64,000 nucleotides of DNA from Rhizomys pruinosus (GCA_009823505.1 VZQC01002915.1:1919962-1983961); one strand, 5' to 3'. Positions 20,851 through 31,763 are shown, counted from the stretch's first letter. The notes: generated by a model from the sequence alone, not told the origin. Numbers and translations: made by a program.

Positions 20851-21370
20851 GAAAGAATGTTCTCAATAAGCACTGTGGGATGCTGGCCTCTTTCTTCTTC
20901 ACATCTCGGCCATGATGTGAGCATTTTGTTCCTCTATGTGCTCTCAGATGTAATGTGCTGCCTCACCATAAGCTTAAAAACAATGGGGCCGGTTGACTGG
21001 ACTGATACCTCCAATACTGTGAGCCTAAAAACTTTCCCTCTTTTTAAAAAAAATTTTTTTTATTAATTTTATTTATTCCTGTATGTGTATGAATGTACTG
21101 TCTGCATGCAGGTTTGTGCTCCCGTGTCGTGCAATGCCACGGAGGTCAGAAGAGGGCGTCGGATTCCCCTGGAACTGGAGTTCTCCCGGAATTGGAGTTT
21201 CAGACGGTTCTCGGCCGCCATGTGGGTGCTGGGGATCGAACCCGGGTCCTCTGTAAGAGCGGTCGGCACTCTTAACCGCTAGGCCATCTCTCCAGCCCAA
21301 ACTTTCCCTCTTTTAAAGTTGACTATCTCAGATATTTTGTTACAGTAAAAGAAAACTGATTAACACATTT
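20851..21370 (+). mobile_element. MaLR-type LTR fragment, split by a B2
   Basis: ACATCTCGGCCATGATGTGAGC, AATACTGTGAGCC and, after the B2, TTGTTACAGTAAAAGAAAACTG with GATTAACACA give the U3-R-U5 order of a MaLR LTR in sense orientation. The B2 at 21045-21298 divides it. Confidence 0.65.
21045..21298 (-). mobile_element. B2 SINE, antisense, young subfamily, inserted in LTR
   Basis: It runs from a T-rich tail complement to CTAGGCCATCTCTCCAGCCC. The two 17-base units are present in reverse at 21166-21199. Perfect 16-base duplications (AAACTTTCCCTCTTTT at 21029-21044 and 21299-21314) flank it, so this is a recent insertion. Confidence 0.97.
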
Positions 21371-22655
21371 TGTCTTCCAGGATTCACTTTCTAATTCTTC
21401 CCAGGAAGTCTTTCCACTGCCTCATTCATAGGAACTTGTGAGCTTAATTCCCAGCAGGGGATTTTGATACCACAAAAAAAAAAAAAAAAAAGAAATATTC
21501 TTTGTCCTGAGGGGGAGCCATGTTCAGTTTTTAGCTGAATTTTCTCTGGGCTTCTTTGTAGCTTTCTGCACACATTGACTCACAAATTTTCGAGGTTTCC
21601 TTCCTCTTGGGATGGAATCACCCTCGTGTTCCTCAGAGAGTAAAGGAAGCTGTTCAAAGGCATTTTCCAGCTCTGCAGATGTACCTACTGGCTTTTGTCC
21701 TTTGTGGTTTGTAGACACCCGGGCCAAGGACACCCAGAAACTCCCCTGTACATTGGTCCCTTGAAACAGCTGTGCACACGTGATGCTGTCTCAGGAGAGT
21801 GCCTTGGTCTTGTGGTGTTTCAAGTGCAAGGTTACAAAGCAAGCATCCTGGCGGATAATGCCTCCTCATCATTTTAACCTTTCTGTGTAATGCCTCTGAA
21901 CACAAGCCAGACTTTTATTTTAAAATCAATTGTTCTTATTGTGCTCTTTGGAAAAATAAACAAGAAGCTAAGAAGAAAGAAGCAGGATCCAGGGTTTATT
22001 AACACAAAGAGTTTAGGGTAGGATGTGGGAACACAGTCCTGCCTAGCTCAGACTGCTATTGTCCTGGAGGACAGGGTTAGCAGCTGAAAACCCCAAGTGG
22101 TTGCTATGGAAGACGAGAGCTGCTCATGCTACAAAAATGTACCAGACATATGTGGGCAAAGCAGCTGTCTTCTATTATGCTTGGGTGCCCTGAGAACCTC
22201 CATTCTCAGCCCAAGGAAAATGGGGCTCTCATCCGGTGGAAGAGTTTTAGGTCAGAAAGATCAGACACCAAATCCAAGATCAGTTACTTAGCTGATGCTC
22301 CTTACATAGCACAACAGGGACAGCACCTACTGCTCAGAGGTCAAAGCCCCATAGGAACTGTAGCCCCATAGTCTATGGTTTGTATGGGGGCCTGGCACTG
22401 TGAAAGCTCCATGTAGGTTCCCTCTAGTGCCTCTAGTGGAGGTGTGGGGAGCTGAGGTTGAAGGACTGGTAGCCTGGGAGAACCAAGTCAAATGCAACAG
22501 GTACAATAGGGACTGTGATCTCAGTTCAGACTCCAGTTGGTTCTGGAGTTGCCTTGGGCAATTGTGACATTCTGTGACAGCACTTGGAGCAATGGGGTGA
22601 TCAGACATAGTGGTTTTGGGGTATCCATGATTAGTTCTGTGAAGGACCACTTGTA
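21371..22655. other. Single-copy non-coding DNA
   Basis: Contains a 20-base A run at about 21473-21491. The AGGGTTTATTAACAC block near 21992 carries a reverse poly(A)-signal motif as in antisense LTRs, but the evidence is too thin to call. Confidence 0.35.
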
Positions 22656-22770
22656 CAGAAAGCTCTCTTTCTCTCTCTCTCTCACATACACACACACACA
22701 CACACACAGAACAACAACAACAGCAATAACAACAACAACAAAACTCAAACCCAAAACAAAACCAAAACAT
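22656..22770. repeat. Compound microsatellite (TC)n-(CA)n-(CAA)n
   Basis: TCTCTTTCTCTCTCTC, then ACACACACAC, then ACAACAACAACAGCAATAAC and ACCAAAAC-type A-rich units. It produces an artefactual 167-codon frame on the minus strand. Confidence 0.9.
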
Positions 22771-23355
22771 CTTTTGGCCCCACTCATACTTCTCAAAGCG
22801 CTTCCAAAGCAGAGAGCTTAAACCATCCACAGGGAGAAACCATGGCGAGTAGGGTCCACATTACGCCACTGGAACTTGTTCATCTCCACTAGTTATGCCA
22901 TCGTCCATTGCTCCTTAGTGTGAAGAATGGAGCAGGCTCTCTAAGAGGCTCTCTGGCTAAATGAGCGTCTTCTCCCTTGATCTCTATAGACTTTCACAGG
23001 AGTAGGATGTATAACTGCCTGTTTGGGCCTTAGTCATGGTTAAGAGATCTCACTGGAGACCCTCAGTGTTCTCCCACTGGCCTGCACATGTCTGTCTCCT
23101 GCCGTTCTCTTAGGCTGTCTTATTTGTGACATGTGTCTTACTAGGACCAAAGGAGAAGCATAGAGTGAGGGAAGAAGGATATAAAAAGAGCTACTGTTTC
23201 TTTCTCACCAGAGATTATTCATGGAGCTTGAGGCACTGGACTCCGGTTGCTTCCATTCCCTACTTGGCATAGGGAGGTGGGAGTAAGGGCAGACTTGGTG
23301 AACATGTGCTTGAGGGATAAAGGGCAAAATCTCTGCAGGGAGATCTCAGAGACCT
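22771..23355. other. Single-copy non-coding DNA
   Basis: Nothing recognised. Confidence 0.4.
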
Positions 23356-23536
23356 AGGACAGCGTCAAGGATTCTAAGTGGCCTCTGTTTCCCCTGGCGA
23401 GCAAGCTGTTCTTACATGCCTCACAGATGAGCACTGGACTTTCCAGACTCCATGACTGTAGGAAACTATTTATTTATAAATTAACCAGTTTGTAGCATTC
23501 AGTTATGGCAACAGAAAAAAAAAATGGACTAATACA
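23356..23536 (+). mobile_element. MaLR LTR 3' portion, sense
   Basis: ACTTTCCAGACTCCATGACTG, TATTTATAAATTAACCAGTTTG and CAACAGAAAAAAAAAATGG then ACTAATACAATGA match the R-U5 end of MaLR LTRs. The U3 half is not clear. Confidence 0.65.
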
Positions 23537-23983
23537 ATGACCTTACCTAGAAAGTCACCAAAACAGAAGGGTCAGGGGTCTGTGCAGTGGTTTCGTGCCT
23601 GTACCCCAAATCTTTCCTTGTTGGTCTCCTATCCTAAATATTAAAACTGGCACTTACCCACTTTCTCAGGGTCTCTTGCAGACAATAGGATCTAACCTTT
23701 GCTAATGGGCAATGTACAGAGAGGTTTCTGAGGAAGATTTACCTCTTCGATAAAAAGTCAATTGAAGAAGAAATGCTCCCCCCCCCACCCCCAGAATGAA
23801 TATAGTTGTGTGAGGATATAACACTGGAGCCATCTTGGGACCAGGAGAAAAATAGGCCTTAAGGAAACTGATGATAATAGAAGAAGAGAAGAAAAAGGGA
23901 GCCTGGCTCCTTTATGACATGGCTGAGCCACTGTGTAGACCCCTGAACTCTCTTGCTTCTGTCTATGCAAGGGAAGTTCGTTG

Positions 23984-24575
23984 TCTTAGTCGGTTTTTCT
24001 GTTGCTATTACTGAATACTAACCCTGTTAATTTGTATAGAAGAGAAGTTATTTCCTACAGTTATAGAGGCTTAGAAATCCAAAGTGGAGAGTCTGCATCC
24101 TTGAGAGCCTTCCTGCTAGTGCCAGGCATCACATGTCGAGACAGTGTCCCTATTTAGCTCTCTCCTTTCTGTGTAAAGCCACAATCCCACTGAATTAGAG
24201 CCCCACCCTTCTGGCCTCATTTAACCTTAATCACCTTCTCCCAAAGGGCCCAGCCTTAAATACTATGGCTGGAGTAAGTTTCAACCCTCTTTTTTTAATT
24301 TTTAAAAATTTATTATTTTTATTTTGTGTGTATGTGTGTATTATCTGCATTTCTGTAAGTGTACCTGTGCCATGCAATGGCCTCAGAGGTCAGAAGAAGG
24401 TATTTCTAACCACCATGTGGGTATTGGGAATCAAACCTGGGTCCTTTGCAAGAGCAGCCAGCGCACTAACCAGTGAGCTATCTCTCCACCCCGGTTTCAA
24501 CCTTTTAATACCTACTGTGCAGACTACATTTTACCATGATTTTTGATGGAAACATTCAAATTATGCCCTTTTTGG
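23984..24575 (-). mobile_element. MLT1-like MaLR LTR, antisense, split by a B2
   Basis: GTCTTAGTCGGTTTTTCTG, GTTGCTATTACTGAATAC, AGAAGTTATTTCCTACAG, CCTTAATCACCTTCTCCC and, after the B2, AACATTCAAATTATGCCC are in the order expected of an antisense MLT1 LTR. The B2 at 24287-24493 interrupts the right end. Confidence 0.65.
24287..24493 (-). mobile_element. B2 SINE, antisense (older), inserted in MLT1 LTR
   Basis: T-rich tail complement, CTGTGCCATGCAATGG, GAGGTCAGAAGAAGG, ACCACCATGTGGGTATTGGG and TGAGCTATCTCTCCACCCC. It is flanked by GTTTCAACC on both sides (24278 and 24494). It lacks the 17-base duplication. Confidence 0.9.
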
Positions 24576-24887
24576 TTAATTTTTTTCAGGAGTTCTATTA
24601 CATGTGTCTGAGAATGTCATCATCGATACGTTCCTCCTTCCTATGCTACCATAAGCAGATGTGTGAGTAGTGGTTGGAAAGGAAAACTGGACATTTCTTT
24701 TGGAGTCTTTTGCCACTTTCTTGCAGTAAAATCAAGGACTGACAAGAAGTAGCCTAGAGGGACAGGCTAGAGCTCAGTTCCTGAGGAGAAATGGAATGGC
24801 CTCCAGGTACCCAGACCTAAAGTCACTCCCTGTATGCTGGGCTGGGAGGTTCCAGCATACTTTCTTTAGAAAGTGTCTGGAAACAGC

Positions 24888-25015
24888 TGGGTGTGGTCGT
24901 GCATGCCTTTAATCCCAGCAGGTAGATCTCTGTGAGTTCAAGGCCAGCCTGGTCTACATAGTGAACTCCAGGCCAGCTGGGACTAAAAGGAGATTCTGTC
25001 TCAAAAAGTCCAAAC

Positions 25016-25045
<30 letters not shown>
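24888..25045 (+). mobile_element. B1 SINE, sense, with (CAA)n tail
   Basis: GCTGGGTGTGGTCGTGCATGCC, TTTAATCCCAGCAGG (an internal deletion removes the CACTTGGGAGG part), CAAGGCCAGCCTGGTCTAC, then a (CAA)n tail. Flanked by AAAGTGTCT on both sides. Confidence 0.88.
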
Positions 25046-25046
<1 letters not shown>

Positions 25047-26344
25047 CAAAGTGTCTCGTCTGGCCACTCACTGTGACCTCATGCTCACCTAGAAGGTAGC
25101 ATTAGTTTTCAATCACCTATAAAATTCCATCAGTCTGAATCAGCTGTGTGGCTGGCTCTTCATGGCCTAGATTCCAGCCAGGATGATGCTGCAGCTGGCA
25201 GAGTTCAGAACCTACACAGGACCCAGTGGAAGTCTATAAGGGCTTAGCAAAGGAAAGGCGTGGCCCAACACCATTGGCTAAATTTTGATATCTGCTCTTT
25301 GAGTACTTTATGCTGTCCCCGTCTTCCCTTCACCTGGTTATGAAATTTTCTGTGCTGTATTTCATCTGCCCAGGCTCAAATTATGCTCTGTGGAAATACC
25401 CTTGCCTAGAAAGGTGCCCTTGTTCTACCTGTGTCAAGTGGAGACAGCATCTTTTGAAACCATAGAGGCTCAGAAATGAAGGTGCTCAGGGCAGGTAAGG
25501 GTAGATAGCTCCCTCAGGTCACCACTTGGTTAGTGGAAGAGACTGCTTAGTTAGAATCAATGCTATGGACATCCGATTTAATGTAGTCTATATTACCTCA
25601 AATATGGGAAAATGTATTCATGAAAACTGGGGCTGAAGGAAAACACCAACCAACTAACTTAACTTCTCTTAATTTTTTAGCTTCCAAGACCTAGACTCAA
25701 GTCATTAGGACAAAACACTGTCCTTGGAGGATTTCATTCTGAATGGTAAGAGTTGAGTTCATCAAAAAAGTTGATCTTTCTTGGGACCAACTTTTAGAAG
25801 ATGACACTGGGTCCTGTTTGGTGTGTTGTGGATGAATAATTTACCTCTAGTGGGTTTGGAAAATCAGACCTCACTTCATAGCATTCCATCCAAAACAGTA
25901 CCAGCCTTGTGATTAATTCTGGGGGTGATTTTCATTTTCAAGAACCCTGCCACAGGGGGGCTTATGGAATCTTTTCTCCTGTTTGAGTGGTTTACAAGCT
26001 AAAATAATTCAAGAGCCACTGTCATTCTCTATGCTTTGTAGGTCATTCACATGAAAATTTAAGGGCAAGCGAAGCAATCTATGTTTGTGAGGGAAAGAAT
26101 GAGCTCCGAATTGTGGACCCTTGTGTTTAAAGAGTTCTCAGGGGACAGGCTGAATTCTGAGCTACTGGAATAACTTACTCTAGTGTGCTTTGAATACAGA
26201 TGGCCTGCATCTGCCTGGGCGCTGTGTATGTATACATCTTTGCACAGCAGTGTTATATGGGAGCACCATATCGCCCACAAACTACGCTGAGCTAGGCTGT
26301 GGTATGGTATGGTTGAGTGTGTAGATGGTTGACTTAGGTCAGTC
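25046..26344. other. Single-copy non-coding DNA
   Basis: About 1.3 kb with no recognised repeat and no credible exon. Confidence 0.4.
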
Positions 26345-26710
26345 TGGGTTCCAGTTGCAGCCACCAGCTGATTGTCTAAAACTAATTGCTTTCCTTTTCT
26401 GGGGCTCAGTTGTCAAATCTGAAAAGTGAAACTAGATATATCAACCCATTTACGTTTCATTAAAGATTAAATAATATCAGCCAGGCATGGTGGCACTTGC
26501 CTTTAATCCCAGCACTCTGGAGGCAGAGGTAAGCAGATTTCTGTGAGTTCAAGGCCAGCCTGGTCTACATAGAGAGTTCCAGGACAGCTGGGACTACAGG
26601 GAAACTCTGTCTCAAAAAGACACCCCCCCAAAAGATTAAATAATATCATGAAAATATGCATAGCACATCATAGGGATTTGATGAATATTAAGCCTCTGTC
26701 TTTGTTTTTG
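26345..26710 (+). mobile_element. MIR SINE (ancient), interrupted by a B1
   Basis: TTTTCTGGGGCTCAGTTGTC, AATCTGAAAAGTGAAAC and, after the B1, GCATAGCACATCATAGGG with GATGAATATTAAG follow MIR. The B1 at 26480-26630 sits inside it. Confidence 0.6.
26480..26630 (+). mobile_element. B1 SINE, sense, with perfect 18-bp target-site duplication
   Basis: GCCAGGCATGGTGGCACTTGCC at the head and CTCAAAAAGACACCCCCCC at the tail. The 18-base word AAAGATTAAATAATATCA lies directly on each side (26462-26479 and 26631-26648), giving the insertion boundaries to the base. Confidence 0.96.
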
Positions 26711-26784
26711 TTTATAATCTACCAACCACCAGTGGAGATTTGGTTTTAGTTTCTTTCGGGAAAACTCAGTACTGAAACTATGGG

Positions 26785-26940
26785 AGGGTAGAGAGATGGC
26801 TCAGCAGGTAGAGTTGCTTGCTCCCAAGGCTGACAACCTAAGTTCAATTCCTGGGACCCGAATGGTGGAAGGAGAGAACCCACACTTACAAGTTGTCCTC
26901 TGACCTCCACATGTGTGCTATGCCCCCCCCCCCATACACA
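26785..26940 (+). mobile_element. B3-like SINE, sense
   Basis: AGAGAGATGGCTCAGCAGGTAG, AAGTTCAATTCCTGGGACCC and TTGTCCTCTGACCTCCACATG follow B3. It ends in a C run and ATACACA. Confidence 0.8.
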
Positions 26941-27094
26941 AACGAGATTCAGGGAGCCAAGGGCTTCCCCATCTCCCTGCTCATCCCTTAAACAGACACA
27001 TCTGCTTCTCAGCAAACAGCAATCACATCTCTGTTTTCCCCAGAGGGACCCAGACTTCAGAGACCTTTTTAGGTATTGGGTAACAGGGTAATGA

Positions 27095-27300
27095 TAAAAT
27101 AGCTTCTGTTTATTGCGATTTTACTATGTGCCAAGCTCACGTTAAGCATTTTATGAGCAATTCTTACCACAAGTCTACAAGGTGGGAATGAGAATTGTCC
27201 TCATAAGAACAAGGATGTCTGGCCTGGGGAAACTACATTTGGATTTCCAGAGTCACTGGCTCATCAGGAAGAGCTGGAGTCAGGATGGAACTCAGAAACA
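27095..27300 (-). mobile_element. MIR SINE (ancient), antisense
   Basis: TTTACTATGTGCCAAGCTC, AAGGTGGGAATGAGAATTG, GGAAACTACATTTGG and AGAGCTGGAGTCAGGATGG correspond to the complement of MIR in order. Confidence 0.6.
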
Positions 27301-27340
27301 AAGTTCATTCTGAAAGGTTCTCATAAGAGACATAGTCTAG

Positions 27341-27582
27341 GGGCTGGAGAGATGGCCTAGCGGTTGAGAGCACCGACTGCTCTTACAGAGGACCAGGGTT
27401 CGATCCCCAGCACCCACATGGCGGCCGAGAACTGCCTGAAACTCCAATTCCAGGAGAACTCCAGTTCCAGGGGAATCCGACACCCTCTTCTGACCTCCAC
27501 GGCATTGCACAACACGGGTGCACAAACTTGCATGCAGACAGTACATTTATACACATACAAAAATAAAATAAAATAAAAAAAG
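27341..27582 (+). mobile_element. B2 SINE, sense, young subfamily with internal duplication
   Basis: GGGCTGGAGAGATGGCCTAG head, B box GGTTCGATCCC, then the two 17-base units at 27440-27473. Perfect 15-base duplications (AGAGACATAGTCTAG at 27326-27340 and 27583-27597) flank it, marking a recent insertion. Confidence 0.97.
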
Positions 27583-27725
27583 AGAGACATAGTCTAGACC
27601 TGCGTTTCCTCTGAGGTAGCATGTATTCATGGATTACAATTGTTAATATTGTCTTAGTATTGATAACATGTGCTTTAAAATTTTATAGCACAATTCAAAT
27701 AGGTATAGATCATGTCTGTGATGGT

Positions 27726-27887
27726 TTTTTTTTTTTCTTTTGGTCTTTTAGTGACAGGGTCTCCCTGTAGCCCCAGCTGTCCTGGAACTCTCTCTCTGTA
27801 GACCAGGCTGGCCTTGAACTCACAAAGATCCTCCTGCCTCTGCCTCCCAAGTGCTAGGATTAAAGGCGTGTGCCACCACGCCCGGCG
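27726..27887 (-). mobile_element. B1 SINE, antisense
   Basis: A poly(T) run, GTGACAGGGTCTCCCTG, TGTAGACCAGGCTGGCC and GTGTGCCACCACGCCCGGC, near consensus with CpGs kept. Confidence 0.95.
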
Positions 27888-27914
27888 ATCCTTCTTTTTA
27901 AAATGTATGTTGTT

Positions 27915-28120
27915 TGGCTGGAGAGATGGCTCATTTGGGCAGAGTACTGGCTGCTCTTGCATAGGATCAGGGTTTGATATCCAGCACCCACATGGTGACT
28001 AATAACCATCTGTAACTCCAGTTCCAGGAAATCTGATGCCCTCACAACCCGGGTACACTTACACGTATGCAGGCAATACACTCATAAACATAAAATAAAA
28101 AAAAATAAATATTAAAAAAT
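27915..28120 (+). mobile_element. B2 SINE, sense, intermediate type
   Basis: TGGCTGGAGAGATGGCTC head, GGTTTGATATCC B box, and a single AACTCCAGTTCCAGGAAATC unit, not the doubled form. Flanked by AAAATGTATGTTGTTT (27899) and AAAATGTAGGTTGTT (28121). Confidence 0.93.
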
Positions 28121-28149
28121 AAAATGTAGGTTGTTAAGTTGTAGGCAAG

Positions 28150-28290
28150 TGCTACTGAAAATGTGGTCCCGGCTTCGCACCCGAGTCTGCTAGGAAAGTA
28201 AATTCTCAGGTCCCAGCCCAGACCTGCTGGATCAGGTTGGGGTCAGGTTGAAGGCGGCTATGTTTCCACAAGGCTCCAGGTGATCACAGC
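28150..28290. mobile_element. hAT-Charlie MITE relic (MER20-like)
   Basis: TGAAAATGTGGTCCCGG, GTAAATTCTCAGGTCCCAGCCC, AGACCTGCTGGATCAGG and AAGGCTCCAGGTGATC match a common placental hAT MITE. A second copy in the opposite orientation is at 28955-29130. Confidence 0.65.
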
Positions 28291-28534
28291 AGTAAGGAGC
28301 ACTGCATGGATCTTTGCATTGCTTAGCCTGTAGCCTCACAGGATCTTCCCTGGGTCATGGCAGGAGGTTCCCGTAATGTACCAAGGTTCCTGCTTTCTAG
28401 AACTCCAGGCAGATCTGCTGTTTTGCCGAAAGTTGCTGAGTGAAGAAAGAAGCAGAAGTTTCCTTTTTAACAGGGCCAGCCTCCTATCCCTTTCATCCTG
28501 TGACACTGGCGTCCAGCACAGCCATGATCTGAAA

Positions 28535-28715
28535 GATTTAAATACTCAATTAATCAATGGAATATTCCATTAGTGGGATAATCAGTTGCCATCGCCCTGA
28601 TCTATAGTTACATCTCAGCTGGGCCTCACAAATTGATTCCTGATGAAGTTCTAATTGACTGGACCATCTGATAAAAGGCCAGTTGGAGTTTATTGAAATG
28701 GCCGGTGAGCAGTCC
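28535..28715. other. Candidate conserved non-coding element
   Basis: ACTCAATTAATCAATGGAAT, GATAATCAGTTGCCATCG, CTCACAAATTGATTCCTGATG, GTTCTAATTGACTGG and TGATAAAAGGCC give a cluster of PBX/HOX-like and TAAT cores in repeat-free sequence. Conservation is not tested. Confidence 0.35.
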
Positions 28716-28954
28716 CTAGGGCCAGGACCTTCCTTAAGGAGAGGCAGGGTGGGAAGCCAGGAGAGGGGGCATGATTTATGCTGGGGTCTTGCTCCATCTT
28801 CTCTCTAACATAGCATTTATGGGTCCCAGGTGAGACATGAGCGCTCACAGCTGGCGTGTGGGGACTAGATAGGTGCTCAGAGCCCATCCCAGCTCAGGGG
28901 GGCAGGTGGCCAGAACAAGGTTTGCTCAGAAACCTTTAGGACAGGGTATCAGAG

Positions 28955-29130
28955 TTCATTGTGCTTAAGAATGACCTGAAGAAGTTCTGAGAAACATACA
29001 GCCCCAGACCCAGGTCTCAGATACCTACAATCCCTGGGTCTGGAGGTAGGGCCCAGCAATCTGCATTTTACTATTTCCCAGAAGTTCTTAAGTGTTCTCT
29101 AGATTTCACTTTCATAAATGCTGCCTTAGG
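28955..29130. mobile_element. hAT-Charlie MITE relic (MER20-like), opposite orientation
   Basis: TGCTTAAGAATGACCTGAAG, CAGCCCCAGACCCAGGTCTC, GGGCCCAGCAATCTGCATTTT and CCAGAAGTTCTTAAGTG. It matches 28150-28290 in inverse orientation. Confidence 0.65.
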
Positions 29131-29664
29131 AGCTGGAGGGTTGGAAGCTTCTCTGGGGTTTCTTAGGCCTTTTGCAGGGACAAGTGGACCCTGTCAAAGA
29201 CATTCAGCTTCGTAGTTGCCCAGTGCTTGTTTCGCACAACTTTGTCCTTCTAGATAATCTGCATGCAGTACTAATGATTTTTTTTTTTGCCTCCACATTG
29301 AGATCAGTCAGAGACATGTGGAGTAAGTAGGTAATTAAAAGAGTGCACTGTAATATCACATTTGTTTGTTCCATTCATCCACTTGCTCTATTACTTGTCA
29401 GACATCTTTTAAGATGTGCCAGGCTTTGAGGATGTTTTAAAAAGTGAATGACATCAGGCAGATGCATGCTTCCCAACTGTAAGAAGCCTAGGTTCTTGGC
29501 AGGGGTGGGGGTGGAGGTGGAGGAGGGGAGAAGCAAAAAGAAAAAGGGAAAAATAAAAAGAATGCAGCATTAGCAGTAGGTAGAGGACCCTGCTACAGAA
29601 CTGCAGAGCGGTATGTCTGTGGCAAGAAAACATACAATGCCCATTAGGTTTTATTTTTAAAAAT
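29131..29664. other. Single-copy DNA with a purine-rich tract
   Basis: 29505-29575 is G/A-only for most of its length (GGTGGGGGTGGAGGTGGAGG, then AAAAGAAAAAGGG). The remainder is unremarkable. Confidence 0.4.
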
Positions 29665-29770
29665 ACCAGCTGGAGTATTTATCTTTGTGCATGCATGTAG
29701 CCATACATGCAAGTGTGTGCACGCATGTGTGTGTGTTCATGTGGAGGCCAGAAAGTTGCTTCAGATGTTA
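29665..29770. repeat. TG-rich simple sequence, SINE-tail-like
   Basis: GTGCATGCATGTAGCC, GTGTGTGCACGCATGTGTG and TGTTCATGTGGAGGCCAG look like the decayed TG tail and start of a B3/B4 SINE. Confidence 0.5.
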
Positions 29771-29799
29771 CTCTGCCCACTTTTTTTTAAAAGATAGGG

Positions 29800-30275
29800 T
29801 CAGCAGTCATAGTTCCAATTGTTCCTCAGGTAGGGTTGGGGTTTCTTACCTACCTCTCCACATCCACGCTGGGATTTTATCTGGCTTGACCTTACATAAG
29901 TCTTGTGTACGCTGCTATCATTGCAATGAGTTAATATGAGCAACTTCCCAGCTGTCTGGAACACTCTGTTTCCTTGTGTATAAGAACCTCTGGGTCTTAC
30001 AATCTTTCTGCCTGTTCTTCCATAGTGATACCTGAGCCTTGGGAAACCGAAGTTTAATCCAAGTGTTCTTTTCAAGGACAAGCAATCTGTAGCCTCTTAT
30101 TCTCTGCATGTTGACCGGTCATGCATCTGTGTTAATCACCATCTGCTGAATGAGGTAAAGTCTCTGGTAAGAGTTGAGAGATGCATTGATTTATGGGTCT
30201 AACAATAAGTCATTAGAAATAGGTTTAACACTATAGCTGTTTAGCAGAATACTAATATTGGGCTCTCCACAACGG
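29800..30275 (+). mobile_element. Rodent interspersed repeat, family unresolved
   Basis: CTGGGTCTTACAATCTTTCTGCC, GTGATACCTGAGCCTTGGG, CTCTTATTCTCTGCATGTTGACC, GTGTTAATCACCATCTGC and TAGCAGAATACTAATATTGG resemble a repeat widespread in rodent genomes, possibly RMER1 or L1-associated sequence. No coding capacity seen. Confidence 0.5.
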
Positions 30276-30289
30276 CCTATGGCCTGTGT

Positions 30290-30478
30290 AGCCATAGGTA
30301 AGGCCTAGAATTCTTCAAGCAGGCTAGGCTGCCAGCAAGTCTCAGGAATCCACCTGTCTCTGGCTCTCCAATGCTGGGATCACAAGTGTGTGCCTCCACG
30401 CTTTGCCCTTAATGTGGGTTATGAGGATTAAACTCAGGTCCTCATGCTAGTGTGGAGAGCACTGAGCTGTCTTCCTAT
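30290..30478 (-). mobile_element. B4/RSINE-type SINE, antisense
   Basis: CTCCAATGCTGGGATCACAAG, GTGTGCCTCCACGC and TTAAACTCAGGTCCTCATGC then GAGCACTGAGCTGTCTTCC give the antisense B1-ID arrangement. Confidence 0.6.
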
Positions 30479-31416
30479 ATTTACTTTGTAGAGTTCCCTT
30501 CCCCAGTCTAGGGAGTCCTGGGTTACATTGGGAACTCTTAGCTAAAGATGGCCCTAGATGATTCCTGATTGTCTAGGAGAATGGGTTTCATTGGCTTTTC
30601 CTCTGGGGCCTATAGACAGTGAGTATTCTTAGGGAGACAAGCTCTAGATATAAAAAATCTAAAACTTGGTGTGTCTGAAAGGGAGGTTGAACTTGTCCCT
30701 ATTATGGGTTACAATTCACTGATGAGTTTCTTACGGGGAAGAGCAGCGATCTAGATTTGGGCAGGCCATTTTTCTTTTCCTTTCTCTTCACTTCTTTTTC
30801 TTTCCCCATTTTCCATTCATTCTCTGCCTTCTCTCTCTCCTTTTCCCTCTTCTCCTCCCTTTTAATACACTATGCTTTGTTTACATGCAGCTTTACTTTC
30901 TGTTTAAATATAAATGCCCAATGTTATTTCTTTGAAATACATTCTGGTGTTCTGGATGATGTGGAAAATAGTTTAGAGCCTCAAAATGTCATAATCTGGC
31001 CCTGGAGCTATTGACTGTTTTAATTCCTTTAGACATAGCCCTGCCTGTAAGTGCCACAGGACTTTCTGGGTATATGGAACTGTTAGTGTGGTTTAATGTT
31101 TTAGTCCCATATTCTTTGTCATGGTGTTTTGCTTCTGACAGAAACCACCAACTGGGTCAGAGCATGGTCCTTGCCATGCTTTCCCTCATTCACCATTTAT
31201 TAAGTGGCTGCTGGTGGAACCAAGGAGCTGTGACTCACATTAGGAATTGGCCCGGCAGTCAGAGGCCCATAGTCTAGAATGGTGGCCCTCAAGTAGCATG
31301 GATTTCACCTGTGGTCACCTGGCATAGCTCTAGGTGGGGAATGGCTGTGCCCTGAAGAGATGAAGCTGAACACAGTAAAAAGGGATGCCCTGTGGGATTC
31401 TCCTTTGAGTATCTTT
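30479..31416. other. Single-copy DNA with a pyrimidine-rich stretch
   Basis: 30765-30865 is almost entirely C and T. No repeat family or exon recognised in the rest. Confidence 0.4.
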
Positions 31417-31471
31417 TCCTTCCTTCCTTCCTTCCTTCCTTCCTTCCTTCCTTCCTTCCTTCCTTCCTTCC
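31417..31471. repeat. (TTCC)n microsatellite
   Basis: About 13 tetranucleotide units, ending TTCCTCGCTCC. Confidence 0.95.
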
Positions 31472-31504
31472 TCGCTCCCCCTCCTCGACAGGGTCTCATC
31501 TCCC

Positions 31505-31763
31505 TTTATTTATTTATTTTTTTAATTTAATTTTATTTATTTCTGTATGTGTATGAATGTACTGTCTGCATGCAGGTTTGCGCACCTGTGTCGTGCAATG
31601 CTGCGGAGGTCAGAAGACGGTCTCGGATTCCCCTGGAACTGGAGTTCTTCTAGAATTGGAGTTACAGAAGGTTCTTAGCCGCCACGTGGGTGCTGGGGAT
31701 CGAACCTGGGTCTTCTGCAAGAGCAGTAGGTGCTCTTAACCACTAGGCTATCTCTCCAGCCCC
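31505..31763 (-). mobile_element. B2 SINE, antisense, young subfamily with internal duplication
   Basis: An AT-rich tail complement, the doubled 17-base units in reverse at 31630-31663, GGGGATCGAACCTGGG (B box complement), and TAGGCTATCTCTCCAGCCCC. No clear target-site duplication was found; the adjacent simple sequence obscures it. Confidence 0.95.

Noticed and set aside
21085..21282. Recurrent small frame starting MYECTVCMQVC, also seen near 15017, 27357 and 31557
   Set aside because: The recurrence comes from the antisense strand of the same young B2 SINE, not from a gene family.
22327..22830. 167-codon minus-strand frame, longest in the window
   Set aside because: It runs through TC, CA and CAA microsatellites, giving Cys-Val and Arg-Glu runs. 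It is a repeat artefact.
27341..27430. tRNA gene, from A-box and B-box-like sequence (GGTTCGATCCC)
   Set aside because: This is the tRNA-derived head of a B2 SINE. It lacks a folded acceptor stem partner and is followed by the B2 body.
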